Part shown: piece after piece, positions 34,972-43,498 of the stretch
How positions within the stretch are numbered: the stretch's first letter is position 1
Layout of the letters: every line of letters starts with the position of its first letter
Assembly (NCBI RefSeq): GCF_003352165.1
Contig: NZ_CP029176.1
Span: forward strand, 2,170,001-2,234,000
DNA from: Acidibrevibacterium fodinaquatile
GTDB taxonomy: Bacteria > Pseudomonadota > Alphaproteobacteria > Acetobacterales > Acetobacteraceae
Direction of reading: 5' to 3'
Length of the DNA: 64,000 nucleotides
The notes under the pieces: model-generated
Database searches by the model: none
What the model saw: only the letters and a program-made list of their open reading frames with translations
What the model was told of the DNA's origin: nothing
Position numbers and translations under genes: made by a program

Positions 34972-37900
34972 GCCGCGCGTGCCTGGCGAACGAGGCGGGT
35001 AAGCTGGCGAAGCAAATCCCGCGCCGCCGCCATGCGCGCGGCAACCGTCATGTCGCGCACCATCGCGAGCTTGTGATCGGGACGGAGACGAATATCGTTG
35101 CGCTTGGCGCCAAGCCAGGCGATCAGCCCGGCGGGATTGCCGAAGGCATTACCACGAAAGCTCAACACCATGCCTTTCGGCCCGGCTTCCAGCCGCTCGA
35201 CCCCGGCTTCGCGACACGCGCGTTTGAGGGCCACCACCTGCAAAAGATTTTCGACCTCGGCCGGAAGCGGGCCAAAGCGGTCGACGAGTTCGGCGGCCAA
35301 AGCCTCGCTTTCGGCATCGGTCGCGAGCGCGCCGATGCGGCGATAAAGCCCGAGCCGGACCGAAAGATCGCTGACATAGGTGTCCGGGATCAAAACCGGC
35401 AGGCCGAGATTGATATTCGGCGTCCAGTCCCGCTCACTCTCGCGCTCACGCCCGCTTTGAGAGCGTAACTCTGCCACCGCGTCTTCGAGCATTTGCTGGT
35501 AAAGCTCGATCCCGACCTCGCGGATCTGGCCCGATTGCTCCTCGCCGAGCAGATTGCCGGCGCCGCGGATATCGAGATCGTGGCTGGCGAGCGTGAAGCC
35601 GGCGCCGAGATTATCGAGGGTCTGCATCACCGAAAGGCGCTTCTCAGCGGCAGCCGAAAGCGTCTGCGTCGCCGGCCAGGTGAGATAGGCATAGCCGCGC
35701 TGCTTGCCGCGCCCAACCCGGCCGCGCAATTGATAGAGCTGGCCCAAGCCAAAGAGATCGGCGCGATAGATGATCAGCGTATTGACCGCCGGCATATCGA
35801 GACCGCTTTCGATGATGTTGGTCGCGAGCAGGATGTCGTAGCGGCCATCGCTGAACTCCGCCATCACCCGCTCGAGCGCGCTCGGCGCGAGCCGCCCGTG
35901 CGCTTCGGCGAGCCGCGCCTCGGGCACGATGTCGCGCAGACGCTGCGCCATACGGCCCAATTCCTCGATGCGCGGGACGACGCAAAAAACCTGTCCGCCG
36001 CGAAACCGCTCGCGCTGGATCGCCTCGCGGACGACCACACCATCGAACGGCATGATGAAGGTGCGAACGGCGAGACGATCGACCGGCGGTGTCGCGATCA
36101 CGCTCATTTCGCGCACGCCCGTCAACGCGAGTTGCAGCGTGCGCGGTATCGGCGTTGCCGTCAGCGTCAGCACATGCACGCCGGCCTTGAGCTGTTTCAG
36201 GCGCTCCTTGTGCGCGACACCGAAATGCTGTTCCTCGTCGATGATGAGAAGGCCGAGTTCGGCAAAATTGATGCTTTTCGCAAGCAGGGCATGGGTGCCG
36301 ATGACGATGTTGACGCTGCCATTGGCGACACCCTCGCGCACTATGTGCGCTTCCTTGGCGGAAACCATGCGCGAAAGCTGCCCGAGCTTGATCGGCAATC
36401 CCTGAAAGCGCTCGGAAAACGTGCGGAAATGCTGGCGTGCGAGCAACGTCGTCGGCACCACGACGGCGACCTGCGTGCCGGCCATCGCGGCGACATAGGC
36501 GGCGCGCAGCGCGACCTCGGTCTTGCCGAAGCCGACATCGCCGCAAATCAGCCGGTCCATCGGCTGGCCGGAGGCGAGATCCTCCAACACATCGGCGATC
36601 GCGCGCGCCTGATCCTCGGTTTCTGCATAGGGAAAGCGGGCGCAGAATTCGTCGAATCCGCCTTCGGCGGGCAACAGCGCATCGGCCGGACGAAGCTTGC
36701 GCTCGGCGGCGATGCGGATCAATTCGCCGGCCATGTCGCGGATCCGGCTTTTCGCCCGCGCCTTACGATTCTGCCAGCTTGCGCCACCCAATTTGTCGAG
36801 TGCGACGCCGGCGGTCTCGGAGCCGAAGCGCGACAAAAGCTCGATATTCTCGACCGGGAGAAACAGCTTGTCATCGCCGTCGTAAAGCAGACGCAGACAA
36901 TCATGTGGCGCGCCGCTCACGGTCAGCGTCACCAGCCCGTCATAGCGGCCGATGCCATGGTCCTGATGAACGACGAGATCGCCTGCGGCGAGTTCGCTGG
37001 CTTCGGCGATGAATTGGTCGGCGCGCTTACGTCGGCGCGGCGGGCGCGAGATGCGGGTGCCGAGCAGATCCTGCTCGGAGACCAGCATCAGGCCAGGGGC
37101 GGTAAAGCCGCGCTCGAGCCCGAGCACGACGAGGCCGATACGCCCCGGCGGCAGCGTCGCGATTGCAGCCCAAGCATCGACCGCCTCGGCGAGGAGATCA
37201 TGTTCGCGCAACAACGCGGCGAGGCGTTCGCGCGAGCCGCGCGACCAGGCGGCGAGGACGACGTGCCGCCCTCCCTCCATCGCGCGCCCGGCGGCGGCGC
37301 GGAACTGCGCGAAGACATCCCCCTCCGGCCCCGCGCTATGCGTAAAGACCGGCCCCGGCCGGCCGCCGCCATCGATCGCGGCGGCGCCGGCGCCCTCGGG
37401 TGCAGCGAACGGGCTGGTCGAAAAGAGCGGCCCCGAGCCGAGCATCGCCTGCCAGGCGGCGCGGTCGAGATAGAGGCGTTCGGGCGGCAGCGGACGATAG
37501 GGCGTCTCGCCATCGCGCGGCGGCGATTGGCGGGCCGCGTAATGATCGGCGATGGTCTCGAGCCGCGCGGCGAGCGCATCCTCGGCCTGGTGGTCGAGGC
37601 TGACCGAGGCTTGCGGCAGATAATCGAGCAGGGTTTCGAGGGCGGGGTAAAAGAGCGGCAGCCAATGCTCGATCCCGGGATGGCGCCGTCCCGCCGACAC
37701 CGCCTCATAAAGCGGGTCGGACGCCGCCTCTGGGCCGAAAATCTCCCGCCACTGGCTGCGAAAATGCGAGATCGCGGCGGGGTCGAGCGGCACTTCGGAG
37801 ACCGGGTGGAGAACCAAGCGTTCGACCGTGCCGGCGCTTCGCTGGGTCGCGGGGTCGAAGCGGCGGATCTGCTCGATGCTGTCGCCGAAGAGATCGAGAC

Positions 37901-38414
37901 GCACCGGCTCGGCCTCGCCGGCGGCGAAAATATCGATGATGCCACCGCGCACCGCGTATTCCCCAGGCTCCATCACGGTATTGGTGCGACTATAGCCGTG
38001 GGCATCGAGAAAGGCGGCGAGCGGGCCGGGGGCGGCGTCGAGACCGGGGGCGAGGGTGCGGGCGGCGCCCGCGAAGGCGGCGCGTGGCGGCAGGCGCTGG
38101 ATGAGGGCATTGACCGTCGTCAGCACGACCCTCGGCCGCGCCGGCGCCTCGAGAAGGCGGCTCAGCGTCGCGACGCGCTCGGCAACCAACGCCGGATTGG
38201 GCGAGACCCGATCATAAGGCACGCAATCCCAGGCCGGGACGCGCAAAATCTCGATGTCCGGCGCAAAAAAGGCGAGCGCATCGGCGAGCCGCGCCATGCG
38301 CGCGTCATCACGGGCGACGTGCAGCACCGCACCCGCGTGTTCAGCGCGGCGGCGGGCGAGCAACAGCGCGTCATAGCCTTCCGGTGCGCCGTAGAGGATG
38401 ATCGCGCCAGTCAT
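34968..38414 (-). CDS. mfd: Transcription-repair coupling factor
   Basis: A 1148-residue protein, the usual length for Mfd. The N-terminal UvrB-like part includes ILRVPAWDCVPYDRVSPNP. The RNA-polymerase-interacting module reads HQDHGIGRYDGL, then PVENIELLSRFG. The superfamily-2 helicase motor has Walker A GDVGFGKTE (near residue 624) and DEEQHFGV, with the TRG motif at QLRGRVGRGKQRGYAYL. It removes stalled RNA polymerase and recruits UvrA to lesions. The stop codon lies in a dispersed repeat. It is 10 bases downstream of sdhE, so the two are probably co-transcribed. Confidence 0.97.
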   Translation of the reverse strand: MTGAIILYGAPEGYDALLLARRRAEHAGAVLHVARDDARMARLADALAFFAPDIEILRVPAWDCVPYDRVSPNPALVAERVATLSRLLEAPARPRVVLTTVNALIQRLPPRAAFAGAARTLAPGLDAAPGPLAAFLDAHGYSRTNTVMEPGEYAVRGGIIDIFAAGEAEPVRLDLFGDSIEQIRRFDPATQRSAGTVERLVLHPVSEVPLDPAAISHFRSQWREIFGPEAASDPLYEAVSAGRRHPGIEHWLPLFYPALETLLDYLPQASVSLDHQAEDALAARLETIADHYAARQSPPRDGETPYRPLPPERLYLDRAAWQAMLGSGPLFSTSPFAAPEGAGAAAIDGGGRPGPVFTHSAGPEGDVFAQFRAAAGRAMEGGRHVVLAAWSRGSRERLAALLREHDLLAEAVDAWAAIATLPPGRIGLVVLGLERGFTAPGLMLVSEQDLLGTRISRPPRRRKRADQFIAEASELAAGDLVVHQDHGIGRYDGLVTLTVSGAPHDCLRLLYDGDDKLFLPVENIELLSRFGSETAGVALDKLGGASWQNRKARAKSRIRDMAGELIRIAAERKLRPADALLPAEGGFDEFCARFPYAETEDQARAIADVLEDLASGQPMDRLICGDVGFGKTEVALRAAYVAAMAGTQVAVVVPTTLLARQHFRTFSERFQGLPIKLGQLSRMVSAKEAHIVREGVANGSVNIVIGTHALLAKSINFAELGLLIIDEEQHFGVAHKERLKQLKAGVHVLTLTATPIPRTLQLALTGVREMSVIATPPVDRLAVRTFIMPFDGVVVREAIQRERFRGGQVFCVVPRIEELGRMAQRLRDIVPEARLAEAHGRLAPSALERVMAEFSDGRYDILLATNIIESGLDMPAVNTLIIYRADLFGLGQLYQLRGRVGRGKQRGYAYLTWPATQTLSAAAEKRLSVMQTLDNLGAGFTLASHDLDIRGAGNLLGEEQSGQIREVGIELYQQMLEDAVAELRSQSGRERESERDWTPNINLGLPVLIPDTYVSDLSVRLGLYRRIGALATDAESEALAAELVDRFGPLPAEVENLLQVVALKRACREAGVERLEAGPKGMVLSFRGNAFGNPAGLIAWLGAKRNDIRLRPDHKLAMVRDMTVAARMAAARDLLRQLTRLVRQARAA

Positions 38415-38424
38415 GCGACGCCAG

Positions 38425-38724
38425 TCACGAGGCGTTTCGTTCGGCCGGGTGGGCGCAGGCTGCCACCATCGCGCGGAGTAACGGGGTTTCCACGTCCGGC
38501 GGGATGGCCTCGCGCCCGGTGAGCCAGTCAGCGAGCACCGGATCGGGGGTTTCGAGCAGGGCCTCCAGCGCCGCGATCTCAGCGAGCGTCAGCTGCACAA
38601 GGCGCGCGCCGACGAACCCCCCGATGAGAAGATCACTCTCATGGGTGCCGCGATGGGTGGCGCGGAATAGGAGGCGGCGGCGGCGGCGTTCGAGGTCCGC
38701 GGCAAGGGGCGTTTCATCGGTCAT
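38425..38724 (-). CDS. sdhE: FAD assembly factor SdhE
   Basis: A 99-residue protein of the SdhE/Sdh5 family, which helps attach FAD covalently to succinate dehydrogenase. The invariant RGxxE motif is seen as HRGTHESDLLIGGF near residue 24. PDPVLADWLTG is the second conserved segment, normally D-x-D-L-x-x-W. The order sdhE-mfd divergent from recG is common in alphaproteobacteria. It starts 43 bases from the divergent recG start. Confidence 0.9.
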   Translation of the reverse strand: MTDETPLAADLERRRRRLLFRATHRGTHESDLLIGGFVGARLVQLTLAEIAALEALLETPDPVLADWLTGREAIPPDVETPLLRAMVAACAHPAERNAS

Positions 38725-38767
38725 CGCTGGCGTGTCATATAGCTTCCTCCCTGCGACCTGTCAGCCC

Positions 38768-40813
38768 GTGGCCAACGACCCTCTCGCCCCACTCATTGCG
38801 CCGCTCACCGACCTCCCCGGCATCGCCGAGAGATTGGCGCGTCTGCTCGCGCGCGCGATCGGCGGGACGCGGGTTGTCGACCTTCTCCTCCATCTCCCAG
38901 AGTCTCATGTCGATCGCCGTGCCCGGCCGCGCCTTGCCGAGCTGCGGCCCGGCGAGGTTGCGACCGTGATCGCGGAACTGGTGCGCCTGGAGCGGCCTGA
39001 GAGCCCGCGCCAGCCCTGGCGGCTGACGCTGGGCGATGGCTCCGGCTTTGCCGATCTGGTGTTCTTTCGCCCACACGCCGGCATCACCGCGCTCACCCCT
39101 GGAACTGAGCTTGCGATCTCCGGCGCGGTGACGCTCTCGGCCGGGCGGCCAGCTTTCGTCCATCCCGAGCATCTCCATCCCGCCGCCCGCGCCGCCCTGA
39201 TCCCGGCGATCGAGCCGGTCTGGCCGCTGACGACTGGGCTTGCGGCCTGGCAGGTGCGCAAGGCGATGGCGGCGGCGCTGGCGCGGCTGCCGACATTTCC
39301 CGAATGGATCGACCCCACATTGCGCCACCGGCGCGGCTGGATGGCATTCACCGAGGCGCTGCGCGCCTGGCAGGCCCCGGAGACGCCGCCCGATCCGCTG
39401 GCCCGCCAGCGTCTCGCCTATGACGAACTCTTTGCCGATCAACTGCGCCTTGCCCTGCTCCGCGCCCGCCGCCGCGCGCGGCCTGGGCGCGCGCTGACCG
39501 GCGATGGCCATCTCCGCGCCCAGGCGCTCGCCGCGTTCGGCCACGCGCTAACCGCCGGCCAATGCCGGGCGCTGGCCGAGATCGACGCCGATCTCGCGGC
39601 GCCGCGGCCGATGCGGCGGCTTTTGCAGGGCGATGTCGGCTCGGGCAAAACCATCATCGCCCTGCTCGCCATGCTGCGTGCCGCCGAGGCGGGGGCGCAA
39701 GCCGCGCTGATGGTGCCAACCGAAATCCTCGCGCGCCAGCATTGGCGGACGTTCGCCGCGCTTTCGCCGGTGCCGGTCGCGATCCTCACCGGCGCGAGCA
39801 CGGCCGCCGAGCGCCGTGAGGCCCTCGCTGGGCTCGCAAGCGGCGCGATCCCGCTCGTGATCGGCACGCATGCCCTCTTTCAACGCGAGGTGACATTCGA
39901 CGACCTCGCGCTCGCGGTGATCGACGAGCAGCACCGCTTTGGCGTCGCCCAACGCAACGAATTCGGCGCCAAGGGCCGGCGGGCGGATATTCTGATGATG
40001 ACCGCAACCCCGATCCCGCGCACGCTTTTGCTCACCCACTGGGGCGAGATGGAGGTAAGCCGACTTGCCGAGAAGCCGGCCGGGCGCCCGAAAATCACGA
40101 CGACGCTTCACGCCGCCGCGCAATTGCCGGCGGTGATTGCGGCGCTGGCGCGGGCGTTGGCCACCGGCGCGCGGGTTTATTGGATCTGCCCGCTCGTCGA
40201 AGACACCGCGGCAAGCGATCTCGCGGCGGCGGAGGCACGTTTCGCGGCGCTTGCCGCGCGGTTTCCGGGCCGTGTCACGCTGGCGCATGGCCGGCAGAAA
40301 TCAGCCGAACGCGAGGCGGCGCTGGCGGCGTTCGCGGCGGGAGAAAAGCCGCTCCTGGTCGCGACCACGGTGGTCGAGGTCGGTGTCGATGTGCCGGAGG
40401 CGACGGTGATGGTGATCGAGCATGCCGAGCGGTTCGGCTTGGCACAACTCCATCAGTTGCGCGGGCGGATCGGGCGCGGCGCGCGGGCGAGTTATTGCCT
40501 ACTCGTCCATGCCGATGGCGGCGGCGCGGCCGAGCAGCGGCTTGCGCTGCTGCGCGACACGACCGACGGGTTCGCTATCGCCAACGCCGATTTTCGCCTG
40601 CGCGGCGGCGGCGATGCGCTGGGGACACGACAATCCGGCGAGCCTGGCTTTCGCCTCGCCGCCTTGCCGCGCGACGAGGCCTTGCTCCGCATCGCGAGAA
40701 GCGATGCCGCCGTTCTCCTCACCCGCGACCCCGCACTCGCCAGCGAACGCGGCCGCGCCGCGCGTCTCGCGCTCCGGCTGTTCGGCGCGCGCGGACGGGG
40801 AGAATCCGGCTGA
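38768..40813 (+). CDS. recG: ATP-dependent DNA helicase RecG
   Basis: A 681-residue superfamily-2 helicase. The N-terminal wedge/OB domain includes LTDLPGIAERLARLL and DLLLHLPESHVDRR. Walker A is GDVGSGKT (near residue 290), motif II is DEQHRFGV (about 385), and the C-terminal RGRIGRGARASYCLL and RQSGEPGFRLA are RecG-specific. It regresses stalled replication forks. The GTG at 38768 is the best start: the homology begins at ANDPLAPLIAPL, and further upstream the frame runs antisense through sdhE. The stop is 4 bases before a convergent lipoprotein gene. Confidence 0.95.
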   Translation: MANDPLAPLIAPLTDLPGIAERLARLLARAIGGTRVVDLLLHLPESHVDRRARPRLAELRPGEVATVIAELVRLERPESPRQPWRLTLGDGSGFADLVFFRPHAGITALTPGTELAISGAVTLSAGRPAFVHPEHLHPAARAALIPAIEPVWPLTTGLAAWQVRKAMAAALARLPTFPEWIDPTLRHRRGWMAFTEALRAWQAPETPPDPLARQRLAYDELFADQLRLALLRARRRARPGRALTGDGHLRAQALAAFGHALTAGQCRALAEIDADLAAPRPMRRLLQGDVGSGKTIIALLAMLRAAEAGAQAALMVPTEILARQHWRTFAALSPVPVAILTGASTAAERREALAGLASGAIPLVIGTHALFQREVTFDDLALAVIDEQHRFGVAQRNEFGAKGRRADILMMTATPIPRTLLLTHWGEMEVSRLAEKPAGRPKITTTLHAAAQLPAVIAALARALATGARVYWICPLVEDTAASDLAAAEARFAALAARFPGRVTLAHGRQKSAEREAALAAFAAGEKPLLVATTVVEVGVDVPEATVMVIEHAERFGLAQLHQLRGRIGRGARASYCLLVHADGGGAAEQRLALLRDTTDGFAIANADFRLRGGGDALGTRQSGEPGFRLAALPRDEALLRIARSDAAVLLTRDPALASERGRAARLALRLFGARGRGESG

Positions 40814-40817
40814 GCCC

Positions 40818-41555
40818 TCAGGAAGCCGGCTTGGCCGGCGGCGGCAGGTTGAAGATGATTTCGTGCGGCGTTGCGTTCGGCGTTTTGGTAACAAAATGAA
40901 GAACCATCTGCGCGCCGTCGAGCTTGTTCATATCAACCGATTGCGGCAGATGGAAAAACAGGAATCCACTGCGGAAAGTGCCCGGCTGGAGCGTGATATT
41001 GTTGGTCAACGCCTTGTAATTGAGGTCGCGACCGAAGGGTGTGCTATCGGGTGCGGGTTGCGAAAATGGTGTCGGCAAAACCCAGATCACCGAGCCGAGG
41101 CCGAGCGTAAGAACGGTAAAGCCCACCACGGCGGCGTTGAATAGGTCTTCCTTGAGCGGCGCATGGGGATTGGCGGCCGGCCATGCGACATCATAGACCT
41201 CCTTAGGCGAGATCGCCGGATAGTATTTGTGATTGATCGAAATATAGGCCGAATCGATCAGCACGTCGGTCGGGTTTTTGTCATCGGAAGAAATAGTCAA
41301 CTGCGTTACCACGACATGGCCGCGCCAAAGCCCGTGCTTGCCGCTAAACTCGTTACGCAGCGTTTCCGGGTTATTGTAGAATAGCGACGACATTTTGATG
41401 TCGGTTCCTGGGATTTGCGCGAGATCGGGCGCGCTATCGGGCGGCTCCATTTCGATTGGTTTCGGCGCATAAGGCGCGCCGCAGGAATCGAGCGCAAGCA
41501 CCGTGCTTAGGGAAAACAAAGCCATCCGCCAGGGGCGTGAAAAACGAGGGGTCAA
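40818..41555 (-). CDS. Predicted lipoprotein of unknown family
   Basis: A 245-residue protein that I do not recognise. The TTG at 41555 is chosen because AAGGAGAG lies 6 bases upstream. It gives an Arg-containing n-region (TPRFSRPWR), a hydrophobic core (ALFSLSTVLAL) and the lipobox LDSC. The mature part has DIKMSSLFYNNPETLRNEF and VVVTQLTISSDDKNPTDVL, an internal hydrophobic stretch AAVVGFTVLTLGLGSVIWVL that could be a transmembrane helix, and a C-terminal FFHLPQSVDM. ATGs at 41579 and 41525 are alternatives. It is convergent with recG. Confidence 0.6.
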   Translation of the reverse strand: MTPRFSRPWRMALFSLSTVLALDSCGAPYAPKPIEMEPPDSAPDLAQIPGTDIKMSSLFYNNPETLRNEFSGKHGLWRGHVVVTQLTISSDDKNPTDVLIDSAYISINHKYYPAISPKEVYDVAWPAANPHAPLKEDLFNAAVVGFTVLTLGLGSVIWVLPTPFSQPAPDSTPFGRDLNYKALTNNITLQPGTFRSGFLFFHLPQSVDMNKLDGAQMVLHFVTKTPNATPHEIIFNLPPPAKPAS

Positions 41556-42026
41556 ATTTTCTCTCCTTCGGCTCAGCATGGGGATCGACGTCTCCCGCGC
41601 TCGCGTCCCGCATCGGCGTCGGGATCAACGCGGGAGACCCATACCGCGCGGTGGGCGGCATGGTCCGGGGATTGCGCCGCCAGATACGGCAACCGGACTT
41701 TGGTCTAATCGTTAAACAATTATAAATACGTCTCGAAAAATTCAAAATAACAAACTTGTGAATATATTTATATTTTGATAAATTTGCAAGATTGATAAAA
41801 ATAAAACTACAAATTAATAAAAGCTATGCTTTTTATTTTGTGACAATTTCATATAGGCCATCGACTCAAAGTAAGTTTCGACTTCCTTATTGCTTGATTT
41901 TAATATAGCAATGATCACCTGCGCTCTCACCCACGTGAGCGAGGCGAATCTTTGCCCCCCTTGCGCTCGCTGGAAGATGCGCTATTCCCACGGGCCGGCT
42001 CGACATCGCCGCGGGGGAAACAGAGT
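41556..42026. other. Intergenic region with an AT-rich core
   Basis: No gene is supported here. From about 41700 to 41910 the sequence is strikingly AT-rich (runs such as TTATATTTTGATAAATT) against a GC-rich background. It separates the divergent lipoprotein and ABC-transporter genes and probably contains the promoters of both. It could also be a nucleoid-protein binding site. No tRNA or obvious hairpin was seen. Confidence 0.5.
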
Positions 42027-42764
42027 GTGAACGCCTTGATCGAGATCGCCGGCCTGACCAAGCGCTTCGGCGCCTTCACCGCCGTTGACGACGTTTCTTT
42101 CAGCGTCGCGCGCGGCGAGGTGCTGGGGTTTCTCGGCCCCAACGGTGCCGGCAAGTCGACGACGATGAAAATGCTCGCGGGCTTTGTCACACCAACCAGC
42201 GGCAGCGCGCGTATCAACGGGCATGATGTCGAGAGCGATGCCGTCGCGGCGCGGCGCGAGCTTGGCTTCCTGCCCGAGGGTGCGCCGGTCTATCCCGAGA
42301 TGACGGTGCTCGGCTTTCTCCGTTTCGTCGCCCGCATTCGCGGTTTTTCCGGTGGCGAAGCCCGCGACCGTGTCGATCAGGCGCTTTCGCTCGCAACCCT
42401 CGACGGCGTCCGCCATCTGCCGGTGGAGACGCTGTCGAAGGGTTTCAAGCGCCGTGTCGGCCTTGCCCAGGCGCTGCTCCATGATCCGCCGGTCCTGGTG
42501 CTCGACGAGCCGACCGACGGGCTCGATCCCAATCAAAAGCATGAGGTGCGCACCCTGATTTCGCGCATGGCGCCGGATAAGGCGATCGTCATCAGCACCC
42601 ATATCCTGGAGGAAGTCGAAGCCGTGTGTTCGCGCGCCATCATCATCGCCGCCGGCCGCATTGTCGCGGATGGGCCGCCGGCTGAACTTGCTCGCCGCCA
42701 CCCCTCGGGCAAGCTCGAAGACATGTTCCGCGCCATCACGAAGCCGCACGCCGAGGCCGCCTGA
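42027..42764 (+). CDS. ABC transporter ATP-binding protein, GldA-like
   Basis: A 245-residue ABC ATPase. Walker A GPNGAGKST (residues 37-45), the signature region TLSKGFKRRVGLAQALL and Walker B VLVLDEPTDGLDP are intact, with the switch His in STHILEEVEAV. It belongs to the ABC-2 exporter type. With the next two genes it forms the GldA-GldF-GldG arrangement. Homologues serve gliding motility in Bacteroidetes, but in Proteobacteria the set is widespread with unknown cargo. GTG at 42027 precedes the conserved first strand; the Met at 41952 adds an unconserved leader. Confidence 0.87.
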   Translation: MNALIEIAGLTKRFGAFTAVDDVSFSVARGEVLGFLGPNGAGKSTTMKMLAGFVTPTSGSARINGHDVESDAVAARRELGFLPEGAPVYPEMTVLGFLRFVARIRGFSGGEARDRVDQALSLATLDGVRHLPVETLSKGFKRRVGLAQALLHDPPVLVLDEPTDGLDPNQKHEVRTLISRMAPDKAIVISTHILEEVEAVCSRAIIIAAGRIVADGPPAELARRHPSGKLEDMFRAITKPHAEAA

Positions 42765-42766
42765 CG

Positions 42767-43498
42767 ATGCGCGCTATTCTTAGCATCGCCGCGCGCGAGC
42801 TCGCGGGGTATTTCGCAACCCCGGTCGCCTGGGTGTTCATCGTCATCTTTCTCGTCCTGCAAGGCACCTTGACCTTCAGCCTGGGCGGCTTCTTCGACCG
42901 CGACCAAGCTGACCTTCTGCCGTTCTTTCAGTTTCTGCCTTGGGTTTTCGTGCTGCTCGTGCCGGCGATCACGATGCGGCTCTGGGCCGAGGAGCGCCGG
43001 CTCGGCACTATCGAGCTATTGCTCACCCTGCCAGTCACTCAGGGCCAAGCGGTGGTCGGAAAATTTCTCGCCGCTTGGGCGTTTACGGTGATTGCGCTCG
43101 CCCTCACCTTTCCCTTCGTCATCACCGTCAACGTCCTCGGCCATCCCGATAACGGCATGATCGCCGCCGGCTATCTCGGGGCGGCGCTGGTCGCTGGCGC
43201 CTTTCTTGCGGTTGGCGCCGCGGTTTCGGCGCTCAGCAAAAGTCAGGTCATCGCCTTCGTGCTTGGTGTTGCGTTGTGTTTCATCTTCGCGGCCAGTGCA
43301 TTCCCGGTGGTCACCGATTTTTTGAGCCACAATCTGCCGGTGCTGGCGACGATCGCGCGCAAGATCTCGATCGTCGATCGCTTCCAATCCTTCGTGCGTG
43401 GCCTGATCACCGCCCGTGACGTGATCTATTTCGCGTCATTCATCCTGTTCTGGCTGGTTGCCAACACGGTCATTCTCGAACACCGGAAGGCGGAATGA
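42767..43498 (+). CDS. ABC-2 type permease, GldF-like
   Basis: A 243-residue membrane protein with about six helices. MRAILSIAARELAGYFATPVAWVFI is followed by FFDRDQADLLPFFQFLPWVFVLLVPAITMRLWAEE; the MRLWAEERRLGTIELLLTLPV segment is the hallmark of GldF/NosY-like ABC-2 permeases. It starts two bases after the ATPase gene and overlaps the next by four (ATGA). With the ATPase it would form the export channel. Confidence 0.87.
   Translation: MRAILSIAARELAGYFATPVAWVFIVIFLVLQGTLTFSLGGFFDRDQADLLPFFQFLPWVFVLLVPAITMRLWAEERRLGTIELLLTLPVTQGQAVVGKFLAAWAFTVIALALTFPFVITVNVLGHPDNGMIAAGYLGAALVAGAFLAVGAAVSALSKSQVIAFVLGVALCFIFAASAFPVVTDFLSHNLPVLATIARKISIVDRFQSFVRGLITARDVIYFASFILFWLVANTVILEHRKAE

Noticed and set aside
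35493-38522. 1009-codon plus-strand frame opposite mfd
   Set aside because: It mirrors mfd codons, which match a known family over the full length. The antisense frame shows no motifs.
41700-41910. AT-rich intergenic block considered as a replication origin
   Set aside because: No DnaA-box cluster or neighbouring dnaA/dnaN/hemE-type genes were seen. AT-richness alone is not enough.
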